Source of the DNA: Variovorax sp. ZS18.2.2
GTDB lineage: Bacteria > Pseudomonadota > Gammaproteobacteria > Burkholderiales > Burkholderiaceae_C
Direction: 5' to 3'
Length of the DNA: 64,000 nt
Assembly (NCBI RefSeq): GCF_024701975.1
Contig: NZ_JANLNM010000003.1
Coordinates: forward strand, 372,001-436,000
Part shown: positions 26,535 through 35,571 of the stretch, in pieces
How positions within the stretch are numbered: the first letter of the stretch is position 1
How the letters are laid out: each line of letters begins with the position of its first letter
Translations under genes and position numbers: made by a program
Notes under the pieces: generated by a model
Database searches by the model: none
Told to the model about the DNA's origin: nothing
Seen by the model: the letters and a program-made list of their open reading frames with translations, nothing else

Positions 26535-27566
26535 ATGAGCAGTTCCACCGGCACCCCACCGCCGATCCGGACCACACGCGTTCTCGATCCCGAACAGATC
26601 GCGATGCAGGCCGGGCGGCAGATGCCGTTCCTGCGCCTGCCGGTGCGCGCCGCGGTGTTCTCCGACCGGCAGTTGCGGCTGCGCCAGCTCGCGGCCTCGC
26701 ACCCGATGCGCGAGTACCTGATCTTCATCGCCGACCTCGCGCAGGCGCAGCACCAGGTGCTGCAGAACTATCCGCCTGTATCGCTCCCCGAATCCGAAGC
26801 GCTCGAGGCCGCCGCGAAAGTGCTGAAGCCGCCGATGCCCGCCTTCGGCTGGACGCGCGATGCGGTGTGGCGCGTGCAGCTTCGACGACTGCTGGGCCTC
26901 TTCCGCGCACGCCTGCCCGAAGGCGCCGCGCGTGACACGCTCGACCGCGTGGTGGCCGCCGACGACGCCTGGCTCGACCAGCAGGCCGACCTGCTCTCGC
27001 GCCGCATCATGTTCGGGCTCGACCTGGCCGCGGCGCCGCTGATCGCCTCTGGTCTCCAGGCCTACTGGACGCAGCTCGTGCTGCAGGTGGCCGAGCGCAA
27101 CGGGGAGAACATCTATGGCCGCACCGACCCCGGCAACGAGTGCCCCTGTTGCGGCAGCGCCCCCACCGCGAGCATCACGCGCATCGGCGCCGACGAGGCG
27201 GGCTTTCGCTACCTGCACTGCTCGCTGTGCAGCACCGAGTGGCACTACGTGCGCATCAAGTGCACGCACTGCGAAAGCACCAAGGGCATCCACTTCGAAT
27301 CGCTCACGCCGGAGCCCGGCATCGAGCTGCCCGCCACCGGTGCGCGCGAGGGCGCGGTGAAGGCCGAGTGCTGCGACAGCTGCGGCCACTACCTCAAGCA
27401 GATCGCGATGGAGCGAGACCCCGAGGTCGAGCCCGTCGCGGACGACCTCGCCAGCGTCACGCTCGACCTGCTCGTCTCCGAGGCCGGCCACCAGCGCAGC
27501 GGCCACAACCTGATGCTTCTCTTCGGCGACCCCGAAGAAATCCTCGACGACGGCGGAGGCGGCTGA
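26535..27566 (+). CDS. fdhE: formate dehydrogenase accessory protein FdhE
   Basis: 343-aa cytoplasmic chaperone needed for maturation of respiratory formate dehydrogenases. The C-terminal half has four rubredoxin-like CxxC pairs (CPCCG, CSLC, CTHC and CDSC, about 197-290), the hallmark of FdhE. The N-terminal half is helical. The stop TGA shares one base with the selA ATG (TGATG), so the two genes are translationally coupled. Confidence 0.93.
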   Translation: MSSSTGTPPPIRTTRVLDPEQIAMQAGRQMPFLRLPVRAAVFSDRQLRLRQLAASHPMREYLIFIADLAQAQHQVLQNYPPVSLPESEALEAAAKVLKPPMPAFGWTRDAVWRVQLRRLLGLFRARLPEGAARDTLDRVVAADDAWLDQQADLLSRRIMFGLDLAAAPLIASGLQAYWTQLVLQVAERNGENIYGRTDPGNECPCCGSAPTASITRIGADEAGFRYLHCSLCSTEWHYVRIKCTHCESTKGIHFESLTPEPGIELPATGAREGAVKAECCDSCGHYLKQIAMERDPEVEPVADDLASVTLDLLVSEAGHQRSGHNLMLLFGDPEEILDDGGGG

Positions 27567-29014
27567 TGGCAGCGCCCGAAGAGTCCGTGGTCCACGGCTC
27601 GACGGCAAGGCCCCAGGATCTGCCTTCTGTCGATCAACTGCTGCGCGCCGATGCGCCGCGCGCCTTGCTGGCCGAGCATGGCCACACCCTCGTTGTCAGT
27701 GAAGCGCGCGCGTTGCTCGAAGGGCTTCGCGCACGCGCCCTGGCCGGCAAACTCGCTGCATTGGAAGTTCAGCCCGACTCACTCGGCGCCGCACTCGCCG
27801 CCCGCGTGCAAGGGCGCCTCGCACCGCGCATGCGCGCCGTACTGAACCTCACCGGCACCGTCATCCACACCAACCTCGGCCGCGCGCTGCTGGCCGATGC
27901 CGCGCTGCAGCGGCTGCTCGCAGTGATGACTTCGCCCAACAACCTCGAATACGACCTCGCCACAGGCAGCCGCGGCGACCGCGATTCGCTGGTCGAGGAA
28001 CTGCTCTGCACCATCACCGGCGCCGAGGCCGCGACGGTGGTCAACAACAACGCGGCCGCTGTGCTGCTCACTATCGCGGCGCTCGCGCGTGACCGCGAAG
28101 TGATCGTCTCGCGTGGCGAACTCGTCGAGATCGGCGGCGCCTTCCGCATGCCCGACGTGATGGCCAGCGCCGGTGCGCGCATGGTCGAAGTGGGCACCAC
28201 CAACCGCACGCACCCACAGGACTACGAACGCGCCATCAACGCGCAGACCGCGCTCGTGATGAAGGTGCACACCAGCAACTACGCGGTGCAGGGCTTCACC
28301 GCCGCGGTCGACGAGGCCACGCTCGCCGGCATCGCGCATGCGCGCGGCGTGCCGCTGGCCACGGACCTCGGCAGCGGCTCGCTCGTCGACCTCGCGCACT
28401 ACGGTCTGCCGCGCGAGCCGCTGCCGCAGGAGATGCTCGCGGCCGGCTGCGACGTGGTCACTTTCTCTGGCGACAAGCTGCTGGGCGGCCCGCAGGCCGG
28501 GCTCATCGTGGGCAGCAAGGAGGCCGTGGGCCGCATCCGCAAGTTCCCGATGAAGCGCGCGTTGCGCATGAGCAAGCTGCCGCTGGCCGCGCTCGAAGCC
28601 ACGCTCTCGCTGTACCTGCGGCCCGAGCGCCTTGCGAAAGACCTGCCGACGCTGCGCCTGCTGACGCGCCCCGCCGATGCGATCCGCGAGATGGCCGAAG
28701 CGCTGCTGCCTGCCGTTCAGGCCGCCGTGTCGCCGCGCTTCACCGTCGAAGTGGTGCCGCTGCTGGGCCAGATCGGCTCGGGCTCGCTGCCGGTGGAGCG
28801 CCTGCCTTCGGCCGGCCTCGCGCTCGCACCGGCCGGCACCGCGAAGAAGGGCCTGGGCACGGCGCTCGACAAGCTCGCCACGGCTCTGCGCAGCTTGCCG
28901 CTCCCGGTGATCGGCCGCATCGCGGAAGACCGCCTTCTTCTCGACCTGCGCTGCCTCGAAGACAGCGCCCCCTTCACAGCCCAGCTCGACGAATTGCGCG
29001 AGCGGCTGGTGTAG
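27566..29014 (+). CDS. selA: L-seryl-tRNA(Sec) selenium transferase SelA
   Basis: 482-aa PLP enzyme converting seryl-tRNA-Sec to selenocysteyl-tRNA-Sec with selenophosphate. The N-terminal tRNA-binding region (LPSVDQLLR) is followed by the family signature NLTGTVIHTNLGRALL. The PLP lysine is Lys304 in TFSGDKLLGGPQAG. It is coupled to fdhE upstream. Unlike the usual selA-selB arrangement, three other genes intervene before selB. Confidence 0.96.
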   Translation: MAAPEESVVHGSTARPQDLPSVDQLLRADAPRALLAEHGHTLVVSEARALLEGLRARALAGKLAALEVQPDSLGAALAARVQGRLAPRMRAVLNLTGTVIHTNLGRALLADAALQRLLAVMTSPNNLEYDLATGSRGDRDSLVEELLCTITGAEAATVVNNNAAAVLLTIAALARDREVIVSRGELVEIGGAFRMPDVMASAGARMVEVGTTNRTHPQDYERAINAQTALVMKVHTSNYAVQGFTAAVDEATLAGIAHARGVPLATDLGSGSLVDLAHYGLPREPLPQEMLAAGCDVVTFSGDKLLGGPQAGLIVGSKEAVGRIRKFPMKRALRMSKLPLAALEATLSLYLRPERLAKDLPTLRLLTRPADAIREMAEALLPAVQAAVSPRFTVEVVPLLGQIGSGSLPVERLPSAGLALAPAGTAKKGLGTALDKLATALRSLPLPVIGRIAEDRLLLDLRCLEDSAPFTAQLDELRERLV

Positions 29015-29049
29015 TTCCCTTCCTCAACCTCAACCCTCAGGAGAAAGCG

Positions 29050-30165
29050 ATGAACCCCCTCGACGTGCTCGCCGGTATCGAAACGGAAACGCTGCAGCCC
29101 TTGGCCCTGCGCACCGACAGCGAGGCTCGCTTTCCGCGAGAGACGATCGAGGCCTTGGGCAAGGCGGGCCTGCTCGGGCTGGTCTCGGCCACGTCGGTCG
29201 GCGGCCAGGGTCTTGGCCTGAAGGAGGCCGCGCAGGTGGTCTCGCGCATCGCGCAGACCTGTCCTTCCACCGCGATGGTGGTGTGCATGCACTACTGCGC
29301 CACGGCCGTGCTGGAGCAGCAAGGTCCCGAGGCCGTGCGCAAGGCCATCGCCCAAGGCAAGCACTTGAGCACCCTCGCTTTTTCCGAAGCCGATTCGCGC
29401 AGTCACTTCTGGGCACCCACGGGCACTGCCCGCGCGAACGGCACGAACGTGGTGCTCGATGCGCGCAAGAGCTGGGTCACCTCCGCCTTCGAGGCCGACA
29501 GCTACGTCTGGTCGAGCAAGCCGCTCGCGGCCGACGGCGCGAGCACGCTGTGGCTCGTCGATGCGAAGTCCGACGGCCTTACCCAGCCCGGCCGCTTCGA
29601 CGGGCTGGGCCTGCGCGGCAATGCCTCCACGCCGATCACCGCGAAGGGCGTGCGCATCGGCGCCGACGCACGCCTGGGTGAAGACGGCAAGGGCTTCGAC
29701 ACGATGATGGGCGTGGTGCTGCCCTGGTTCTCCGTGCTCAGCGCGGCGTGCTCCGTCGGCCTCATGGAAGGCGCATTGAGCCGCGCCATCGGCCATGTGA
29801 GTCAGACGAAGCATGTGCACCTCGATTCGTCGCTGGCCGACCTGCCCACCATCCGCGCCTATCTCGCACGCGCCCGCATCAAGACCGACATGGTGCAGAC
29901 GCTGCTCGACGACACCGTGGCCGCCATCGGCGCGGGTCGTGCCGACACCATGCTGCGCGTGCTCGAAGTGAAGGCGGCCGCAGCAGAAACCGCGCTCGAA
30001 GTGACCGACATCGCCATGCGCGTGTGCGGCGGTGCGGCCTTCCGCAAGGAGGCCGGCATCGAGCGGCTGTTCCGCGATGCGCGCGCATCGAGCGTGATGG
30101 CACCGACCTCCGACGTGCTCTACGACTTCATCGGCAAGGCCATCACCGGCCTGCCGTTGTTCTGA
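29050..30165 (+). CDS. acyl-CoA-dehydrogenase-like flavoprotein, role unknown (sel cassette)
   Basis: 371-aa protein with the acyl-CoA dehydrogenase fold: an N-terminal helical domain, a central beta domain (LAFSEADSRSH, about 113-123) and a C-terminal helical bundle with the conserved VCGGAAFRKEAGIERLFRDARA. Where many ACADs carry the catalytic Glu (YEGT), this protein reads MAPTSD (350-355), so the usual base is absent. Lack of the Glu is typical of group D flavin monooxygenases (DszC/SfnC/SfnB-like), several of which act in sulfur acquisition. AGGAGA precedes the ATG. Placement between selA and selB suggests action on a selenium or sulfur compound, which is inference. Confidence 0.75.
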   Translation: MNPLDVLAGIETETLQPLALRTDSEARFPRETIEALGKAGLLGLVSATSVGGQGLGLKEAAQVVSRIAQTCPSTAMVVCMHYCATAVLEQQGPEAVRKAIAQGKHLSTLAFSEADSRSHFWAPTGTARANGTNVVLDARKSWVTSAFEADSYVWSSKPLAADGASTLWLVDAKSDGLTQPGRFDGLGLRGNASTPITAKGVRIGADARLGEDGKGFDTMMGVVLPWFSVLSAACSVGLMEGALSRAIGHVSQTKHVHLDSSLADLPTIRAYLARARIKTDMVQTLLDDTVAAIGAGRADTMLRVLEVKAAAAETALEVTDIAMRVCGGAAFRKEAGIERLFRDARASSVMAPTSDVLYDFIGKAITGLPLF

Positions 30166-30178
30166 AAGGCCGATCGCA

Positions 30179-31039
30179 ATGTCCGAACCGACGTTGATCA
30201 TGGGCGCGGTCGCCTACGCGCCCAAGGTCGTCACCATCTGGGAGGGCTTCAAGGCCTTCTTCGTGAAGAACGGCCTGCCCTTCGACTACGTGCTGTATTC
30301 GAACTACGAGCGCCAGGTCGAGGCGCAGTTCGACGGCACGCTGCATCTCGCGTGGAACTCGCCGCTCGCCTGGGTGCGCGCCGACCGCATCGCGCGCAGC
30401 CGCGGCCAGCAGGTGCAGGCCGTGGCGATGCGCGACACCGACTGCGACCTGCGCTCGGCCATCGTCGTGCGCGCCGACAGCCCCGTGCAGACGCTGACCG
30501 ACCTGCGCGGCAAGACCGTGGGCATGGGCGCACTCGATTCGCCGCAGGCCACGCTGATCCCGCTGGATCACCTGCGTAGCGAAGGCCTCGTGAAGCCGCG
30601 CGACTTCTTGCTGCGCTACTTCGATGTGCTCGGCGGCAAGCATGGCGACCACATCGGCGGCGAGCGCGATGCGGCGGTGGCGCTGATGGCGGGCGAGGTC
30701 GATGCCTGCTGCCTCATCGACGGCAACCACCTGGCCTTCGGGCTCGACGGCACGCTGCCCTCGGGCAGCACGCGCGTCATCGCGCGCACCGGTGCCTACG
30801 ACCACTGCAACTTCACCACCAGCCCCGACGCACCCGCCGAGCTGATCGAGCGCTTCGTCTCGCTGCTGATGGCGATGCGCTGGGACGACCCGCAGGTGCG
30901 GCCGCTGCTCGAACTCGAGGGCTTGCGCGAATGGCGCACCGGCCGCACCAGCGGCTATGCGCTGCTCGAACGCGCGGTGGACGACGAGAACTTCTACAGC
31001 CGCGATGGCGCCATCCTCAACCCCGACTATCGATATTGA
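30179..31039 (+). CDS. PhnD-like substrate-binding protein without signal peptide (sel cassette)
   Basis: 286-aa protein of the phosphate/phosphonate-binding (PhnD) fold. Landmarks are [19 protein letters not shown], the recognition segment [10 protein letters not shown] and [17 protein letters not shown]. It has no N-terminal signal peptide, so it should stay in the cytoplasm, unlike a transport receptor. It begins 13 nt after the flavoprotein gene and its end overlaps the next gene. It may be a cytoplasmic enzyme or ligand sensor of PhnD fold; substrate unknown. A true periplasmic relative is encoded at 35572. Confidence 0.75.
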   Translation: MSEPTLIMGAVAYAPKVVTIWEGFKAFFVKNGLPFDYVLYSNYERQVEAQFDGTLHLAWNSPLAWVRADRIARSRGQQVQAVAMRDTDCDLRSAIVVRADSPVQTLTDLRGKTVGMGALDSPQATLIPLDHLRSEGLVKPRDFLLRYFDVLGGKHGDHIGGERDAAVALMAGEVDACCLIDGNHLAFGLDGTLPSGSTRVIARTGAYDHCNFTTSPDAPAELIERFVSLLMAMRWDDPQVRPLLELEGLREWRTGRTSGYALLERAVDDENFYSRDGAILNPDYRY

Positions 31040-32219
31040 GTCGCTGGGCCTGGACCAGGGCGCCCTGCTGCTCATTCGCCGCGCACTGGCCGAACGGCCG
31101 GTGGGGGGCGAGCTGCAGGTGCGTGGGCGCTCGCCGGACTGGGAGATGCATCTCGAAGCCTGGTGCCGCAGCCAGGGGCATCCGCTGCGCTTCGACACCG
31201 TGGAGGGACGGCCGCAAGCCCGCATCACGCGGGGCCCGCATGCCGAAGGCCGTTGGCGCGATGCGCAGTCGACGGGCACCGCGCTTGGCGACATCAACGG
31301 CGCGCCCGCGGAGGACGCCGAAGCCGGGTGGGGGCTGGCCGCGCGCGGCGCCACCGTCGAGGCGGGCAGTCCGAACTTCTTCTTCGCATTGCACCGCCGC
31401 CACGAACTCTGGGCCGCGACGGCGGGCGAGCTCTACCGGCAGGCCGCGGCCGCCCAGTGGGACCCGGCCACCGCCATCGATTGGGATGCCGAGTTCGACC
31501 TGCCGCCTGCCATCGAAGCCGCCGTGGTGCAGGTGATGACGTACCTCATCGAGAACGAGAACGCTGCGCTGCTGGTACCCGCGCGTCACCTCGGGCAGAT
31601 CCACCCGCACTTTCGCGAAGTGCTGCAACTGTTGGCGCTGCAGTGCGCCGACGAGGCGCGGCATGTCGAGGTTTTCACACGGCGCGCCACGCTGCGCGGC
31701 CACGAGCCCGCGCTGTCGACGGCGGGCGGACAGGCATCGCTGCGCACGCTGTTCGACGCACCGGATTTCTCGGTCGCCACCTTCTTGCTCGCCGTGCTGG
31801 GTGAGGGCAGCTTCGTGAACCTGCTGAACTTCCTGCAGGCGAACGCGCCCGACCCTGTGACACGGCAGATCGCGCGGCTCACCGCGCGCGACGAGGCGCG
31901 GCACGTGGCCTTCGGCATGGCGCATCTGGAATACCGGCTTTCGGTGCAGCCCGACTACCAATCGAAGTTGCGCAACGCGATCGAGGTGCGCTACGACGCG
32001 CTGGCCAGCACCGCGGGGCTCAACGAGGAAGTGTTCGATGCGCTGGTGTTGCTGGCGGCGGGCGAGCTGTCGCCAGGCGCCATCGCGCGCGGCCACGCGG
32101 CCGTGCAGCAGCTGCAGCGCGACATGGCCGCGGGCCGGCGTGCACGCCTCGCGCGACTGGGCTTCGACCGCGACGAGGCGGAGCGGCTCTCCGCGCTGCA
32201 CACGCGCAACTTCATGTGA
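31005..32219 (+). CDS. TusA-like / ferritin-like diiron fusion protein (sel cassette)
   Basis: 404-aa fusion. Residues about 8-63 resemble TusA ([16 protein letters not shown], then [13 protein letters not shown]), but the active Cys-Pro of TusA is replaced by Asp-Gln-Gly (17-19); only Cys54 remains. Residues about 165-400 form a ferritin-like helical bundle with a full diiron ligand set: Glu183 or 185, Glu217/His220 (DEARH), Glu267, and Glu297/His300 (DEARH). The ATG at 31005 overlaps the previous gene by 35 nt; no closer start exists. A diiron oxygenase or oxidase is likely; the substrate is unknown. selB begins 16 nt later. Confidence 0.72.
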   Translation: MAPSSTPTIDIESLGLDQGALLLIRRALAERPVGGELQVRGRSPDWEMHLEAWCRSQGHPLRFDTVEGRPQARITRGPHAEGRWRDAQSTGTALGDINGAPAEDAEAGWGLAARGATVEAGSPNFFFALHRRHELWAATAGELYRQAAAAQWDPATAIDWDAEFDLPPAIEAAVVQVMTYLIENENAALLVPARHLGQIHPHFREVLQLLALQCADEARHVEVFTRRATLRGHEPALSTAGGQASLRTLFDAPDFSVATFLLAVLGEGSFVNLLNFLQANAPDPVTRQIARLTARDEARHVAFGMAHLEYRLSVQPDYQSKLRNAIEVRYDALASTAGLNEEVFDALVLLAAGELSPGAIARGHAAVQQLQRDMAAGRRARLARLGFDRDEAERLSALHTRNFM

Positions 32220-32235
32220 TGAGGCCGGCACCACG

Positions 32236-34131
32236 ATGATCATCGGCACCGCAGGCCACATCGACCACGGCAAGACCACGCTGGTGCGCGCGCTCACCGG
32301 CGTCGACACCGACCGGCTACCCGAGGAAAAGCGGCGCGGCATTTCCATCGAGCTGGGCTATGCGTACCTGCATGCACCCGATGGCGTGTCGCTCGGCTTT
32401 GTCGACGTGCCGGGCCACGAGCGCCTGCTGCACACCATGCTGGCCGGCGCGACCGGCATCGACCATGCGCTGCTCGTGGTGGCGGCCGACGACGGCGTGA
32501 TGCCGCAGACGCGCGAGCACCTTGCCGTGGTCGCGCTGCTCGGCGTGCGCGATGCCACGGTGGCGATCACCAAGATCGACCGCGTGGACGCGGCGAGGAT
32601 CGCAGAAGTGCGGGCGGAGGTCGCAGCGCTGCTCGCACCCACGCCGCTGGCGAACGCACCAATGCTTGCTGTGTCAGCCACCACCGGCGGGGGCATCGAC
32701 GCGCTGCGCGCGCGGCTGCTCGAAGTCGCGCGCGAGGAACATGCACGCGAAGACGGCCTCGCCTTTCGCCTGGCCGTGGATCGCGCCTTCACGCTCGCGG
32801 GCGTTGGCACTGTCGTGACCGGCACGGTCTTCAGAGGCACGGTGCGAATCGGCGACGAGTTACAGCTTGTGCCCGGCGAGCGTTCAGTGCGCGTGCGCGG
32901 CATCCATGCGCAGAACCAGCAATCCGAATCGGCACACGCAGGGCAACGCTGCGCGCTTGCGCTGGCCGGTGTGACGAAGGACGAGGCACACCGCGGCAAC
33001 TGGGTCTGCACGCCAGCCATCGCGCTCGCGACCGACCGCATCGACGTGCTGCTCACGCTGTGGCCCGACGAGGCCAAGCCGCTGCGCTCTGGCGCGACGG
33101 TGCATGCGCACCTCGGCGCGAGCGACGTGATGGCCTCGGTCGCGCTGCTCGATCGCGATGCGCTCGCGCCGGGAGAAACAGCGCTGGCCCAGCTGGTGCT
33201 GCGCGAGAAGGTCGGCGCCTGGCACGGCGACCGCGGCGTGCTGCGCGATGCCTCGGCCACGCGCACCGTGGCGGGCGTGCGCGTGCTCGATCCCTTTGCA
33301 CCGGTGCGCTACCGGCGCACGCCCGAGCGGCTGCGCACGCTCGCGGCATGGGCCATCGACGAACGTGCATCGCGCGTAGCGGCGCTGCTGCACAACGCAC
33401 CGCTCGGTGTCGATGCCGCGCAGCTGGCGCGTGCGCTCTCGCTGGCGGACGAGGCTGCGTTGCCGCTGCCCGGCGATGCGGTGCGCATCGTGCACACGGC
33501 CATCGCGCAAGAACACCTGGCTGCGCTCGAAGAGCAGATCACCGAACGCCTCGGGGAATTCCATCGCACGGCCCCCGATGAGGTCGGCCCCGATGCGCGC
33601 CGCCTCAAGCGCCTGGCCGGCCCGCGCACCGACGATGCGCTGTGGCGCCATGCGCTCGATGCGCTGGTCGCGCGCGGCGCACTGGTGCGCAGCGGCACTT
33701 GGCTGCACCTGCCCGACCACGCGGCCCGGCTCAACGAGGTGGAGCAGAAGCTCGCGCAGAAGCTACTGCCCAAGCTGGCCGATGGCGGTTTCGATCCGCC
33801 CTGGGTGCGCGACCTCGCCAAGGACAGCGGCGCGAGCGAGGCGATGGTGCGGCAGACGCTCGCGAGCCTCGCGCGGCGCGGCGAGACCTTCCAGGTGGTG
33901 AAGGACTTGTACTATCCGCTGGCGACCGTCGAGCGGCTGGCCGGGCTGGCGCGCGATTGCCTTGCGCAACCCGAGGGCTTGCAGGCGGCGAGCTTTCGCG
34001 ACGCGACGGGGCTGGGGCGCAAGCGCGCGATCCAGTTGCTGGAATTCTTTGATCGTGTGGGCTATACGCGGCGCGTGAAAGACACGCACCTGCTGCGGCC
34101 CGATACGTCGCTGTTCGGGGCGAGCCCGTGA
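32236..34131 (+). CDS. selB: selenocysteine-specific elongation factor SelB
   Basis: 631-aa GTPase that carries Sec-tRNA-Sec to UGA codons marked by SECIS. The G domain shows G1 GHIDHGKT (7-14), G3 DVPGHE and G4 TKID. Two EF-Tu-like beta domains follow, and the C-terminal part (about 380-631) is a chain of winged helices that bind the SECIS hairpin. The ATG at 32236 is chosen because [14 protein letters not shown] is the conserved N-terminus. tRNA-Sec begins 12 nt after its stop, so selB and selC are probably co-transcribed. Confidence 0.96.
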   Translation: MIIGTAGHIDHGKTTLVRALTGVDTDRLPEEKRRGISIELGYAYLHAPDGVSLGFVDVPGHERLLHTMLAGATGIDHALLVVAADDGVMPQTREHLAVVALLGVRDATVAITKIDRVDAARIAEVRAEVAALLAPTPLANAPMLAVSATTGGGIDALRARLLEVAREEHAREDGLAFRLAVDRAFTLAGVGTVVTGTVFRGTVRIGDELQLVPGERSVRVRGIHAQNQQSESAHAGQRCALALAGVTKDEAHRGNWVCTPAIALATDRIDVLLTLWPDEAKPLRSGATVHAHLGASDVMASVALLDRDALAPGETALAQLVLREKVGAWHGDRGVLRDASATRTVAGVRVLDPFAPVRYRRTPERLRTLAAWAIDERASRVAALLHNAPLGVDAAQLARALSLADEAALPLPGDAVRIVHTAIAQEHLAALEEQITERLGEFHRTAPDEVGPDARRLKRLAGPRTDDALWRHALDALVARGALVRSGTWLHLPDHAARLNEVEQKLAQKLLPKLADGGFDPPWVRDLAKDSGASEAMVRQTLASLARRGETFQVVKDLYYPLATVERLAGLARDCLAQPEGLQAASFRDATGLGRKRAIQLLEFFDRVGYTRRVKDTHLLRPDTSLFGASP

Positions 34132-34142
34132 ACAGCGCTTAT

Positions 34143-34235
34143 GGGAGGGGATCGTCCCTGGTGGGGCGGCTGGGCTTCAAACCCAGTGGGTGGCGCCAGT
34201 CGCTGCCGGGAAGGTTCGACTCCTTCCCCTTTCCG
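34143..34235 (+). tRNA. selC: tRNA-Sec (UCA anticodon)
   Basis: The 8-bp acceptor stem (GGGAGGGG with CCCTTTCC, two G-U pairs) is the bacterial tRNA-Sec hallmark. The D-arm region GTCCCTGGTGGGG, anticodon arm CTGGG-CTTCAAA-CCCAG with anticodon TCA, a long variable arm, and T arm GAAGG-TTCGACT-CCTTC all align with E. coli selC. The discriminator is G. The genome continues CCG rather than CCA, so the terminal A is not encoded. It reads the UGA at 22261. Confidence 0.96.
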
Positions 34236-34254
34236 CCGTTTTTGTCTTTGTCTA

Positions 34255-34370
34255 GCTCCTTCCCCCTTTGGGGGAAGGTTGGGATGGGGGCATGCGGCGC
34301 TTGCAATGGGGCAGCGCTTGATCGACGGCCGCGTGCCCCCACCCCAGCCCTCCCCCAGAGGGGGAGGGAG
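34255..34370. repeat. large GC-rich inverted repeat between selC and selD
   Basis: Arms at about 34255-34292 and 34335-34370 are imperfectly complementary. Each contains its own hairpin (CCCCCTTTGGGGG and CTCCCCCAGAGGGGGAG). The element closely resembles 11058-11172 in sequence and layout and again lies between convergent transcription units (selB-selC and selD). A T-run just before the left arm (34239-34243) follows tRNA-Sec and could itself help termination. Confidence 0.75.
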
Positions 34371-34382
34371 AAATACCCGGGG

Positions 34383-35462
34383 TCAGGGCACGACGCGCAG
34401 CGCGGGCTTTCCGGCTTCGACGCGACCGATGACGGCGGCCTGCGCAAAACCTTCCTTGCGGAAGATCTCCAGCACCGCATCGACCACTTCAGGCGCGCAG
34501 CTCACAAGCAGGCCACCCGATGTCTGCGGATCGCTCAGCAGGTTCTGCGCGGTGGGCGGCAGGCCTTCTGCCAGTTCCACGTCGGCGCCGTAACCCGCCC
34601 AGTTGCGGCCCGATGCGCCGGTGACGAAGCCCTCGGCGGCCATCGCGGCCACGTTGTCGAGCAACGGCACCTTCGACCATTCGACGACGGCGGTGAGCTT
34701 CGCGCCGCGCGCCAGCTCAAGCGTGTGACCTGCGAGGCCGAAGCCCGTCACGTCGGTCAGCGCATGCACGCCGTCGAGCGCGGCCAGCGCGATGCCGGGC
34801 GTGTTGAGCTTGGTGGTGTTCTCGATCAGCTGGCGGTAGCCGGCCTCCGACAGCTGCTCCTTCTTGAGCGCCGCCGACAACACGCCCACGCCGAGCGGCT
34901 TGCCCAGCACCAGCATGTCGCCAGCCTTCGCATCGGCGTTGCGGCGCACGCGGTCCGGATGCACCAGGCCCATCGCGACGAGGCCGTAGATCGGTTCGAC
35001 CGAATCGATGGTGTGGCCGCCCGCGATCGGAATACCCGCCGCACGGCACACGTCCTGCCCGCCGCGCACGATCTCGGCGATCACTTCCACCGGCAGCTGG
35101 TTGATCGGCATGGCCACGAGCGCCAGTGCCATGATCGGCCGGCCGCCCATCGCGTACACGTCGCTGATCGCGTTGGTGGCCGCGATGCGCCCGAACTCGT
35201 AGGGATCGTCCACGATGGGCATGAAGAAGTCGGTGGTCGCGATGAGCGCCTGCTGGTCGTTGAGCCTGTAGACTGCCGCGTCGTCGGCGGTCTCGATGCC
35301 CACCATGAGCTCGGGCGGGATCATTCCCCCCGCGTGGTTCTTGAGAATCTGCGACAGCACACCGGGCGCGATCTTGCAGCCGCAGCCGCCGCCATGCGAG
35401 AAGCTGGTGAGCCGCAGCGGCGCCAGCGGATTCAGGAGCTTGGAGGATGCGGCATCGGTCAT
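34383..35462 (-). CDS. selD: selenide, water dikinase (selenophosphate synthetase)
   Basis: 359-aa enzyme making selenophosphate from selenide and ATP, the selenium donor for SelA and MnmH. The catalytic motif HGGGCGCKI gives Cys27 and Lys30, equivalent to E. coli Cys17 and Lys20; it is the Cys form, not Sec. ATP-binding motifs are present (TTDFFMPIVDDPYEFGRIAA, AGGHTIDS). It is divergent from the PhnD-type ABC transporter across 109 nt, so the two units may share regulation. Confidence 0.96.
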   Translation of the reverse strand: MTDAASSKLLNPLAPLRLTSFSHGGGCGCKIAPGVLSQILKNHAGGMIPPELMVGIETADDAAVYRLNDQQALIATTDFFMPIVDDPYEFGRIAATNAISDVYAMGGRPIMALALVAMPINQLPVEVIAEIVRGGQDVCRAAGIPIAGGHTIDSVEPIYGLVAMGLVHPDRVRRNADAKAGDMLVLGKPLGVGVLSAALKKEQLSEAGYRQLIENTTKLNTPGIALAALDGVHALTDVTGFGLAGHTLELARGAKLTAVVEWSKVPLLDNVAAMAAEGFVTGASGRNWAGYGADVELAEGLPPTAQNLLSDPQTSGGLLVSCAPEVVDAVLEIFRKEGFAQAAVIGRVEAGKPALRVVP

Positions 35463-35571
35463 GGCGGCGATCTGGTCGGATAAGACAAGCCGCGATTATC
35501 GAAGCCCTGCCCGCGCTGCGCCCATCACCGCCCATACACCCCTTTTTTTGCTCTCACCAAAGGCCACTCCC

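Noticed and set aside
30957..31004. Longer N-terminus for the TusA/ferritin fusion
   Set aside because: The extra residues are translated from deep inside the previous gene and do not resemble TusA; the ATG at 31005 is sufficient.
34128..35483. Rightward open frame through tRNA-Sec and selD
   Set aside because: It overlaps a structural RNA gene and is antisense to selD; composition is a shadow.
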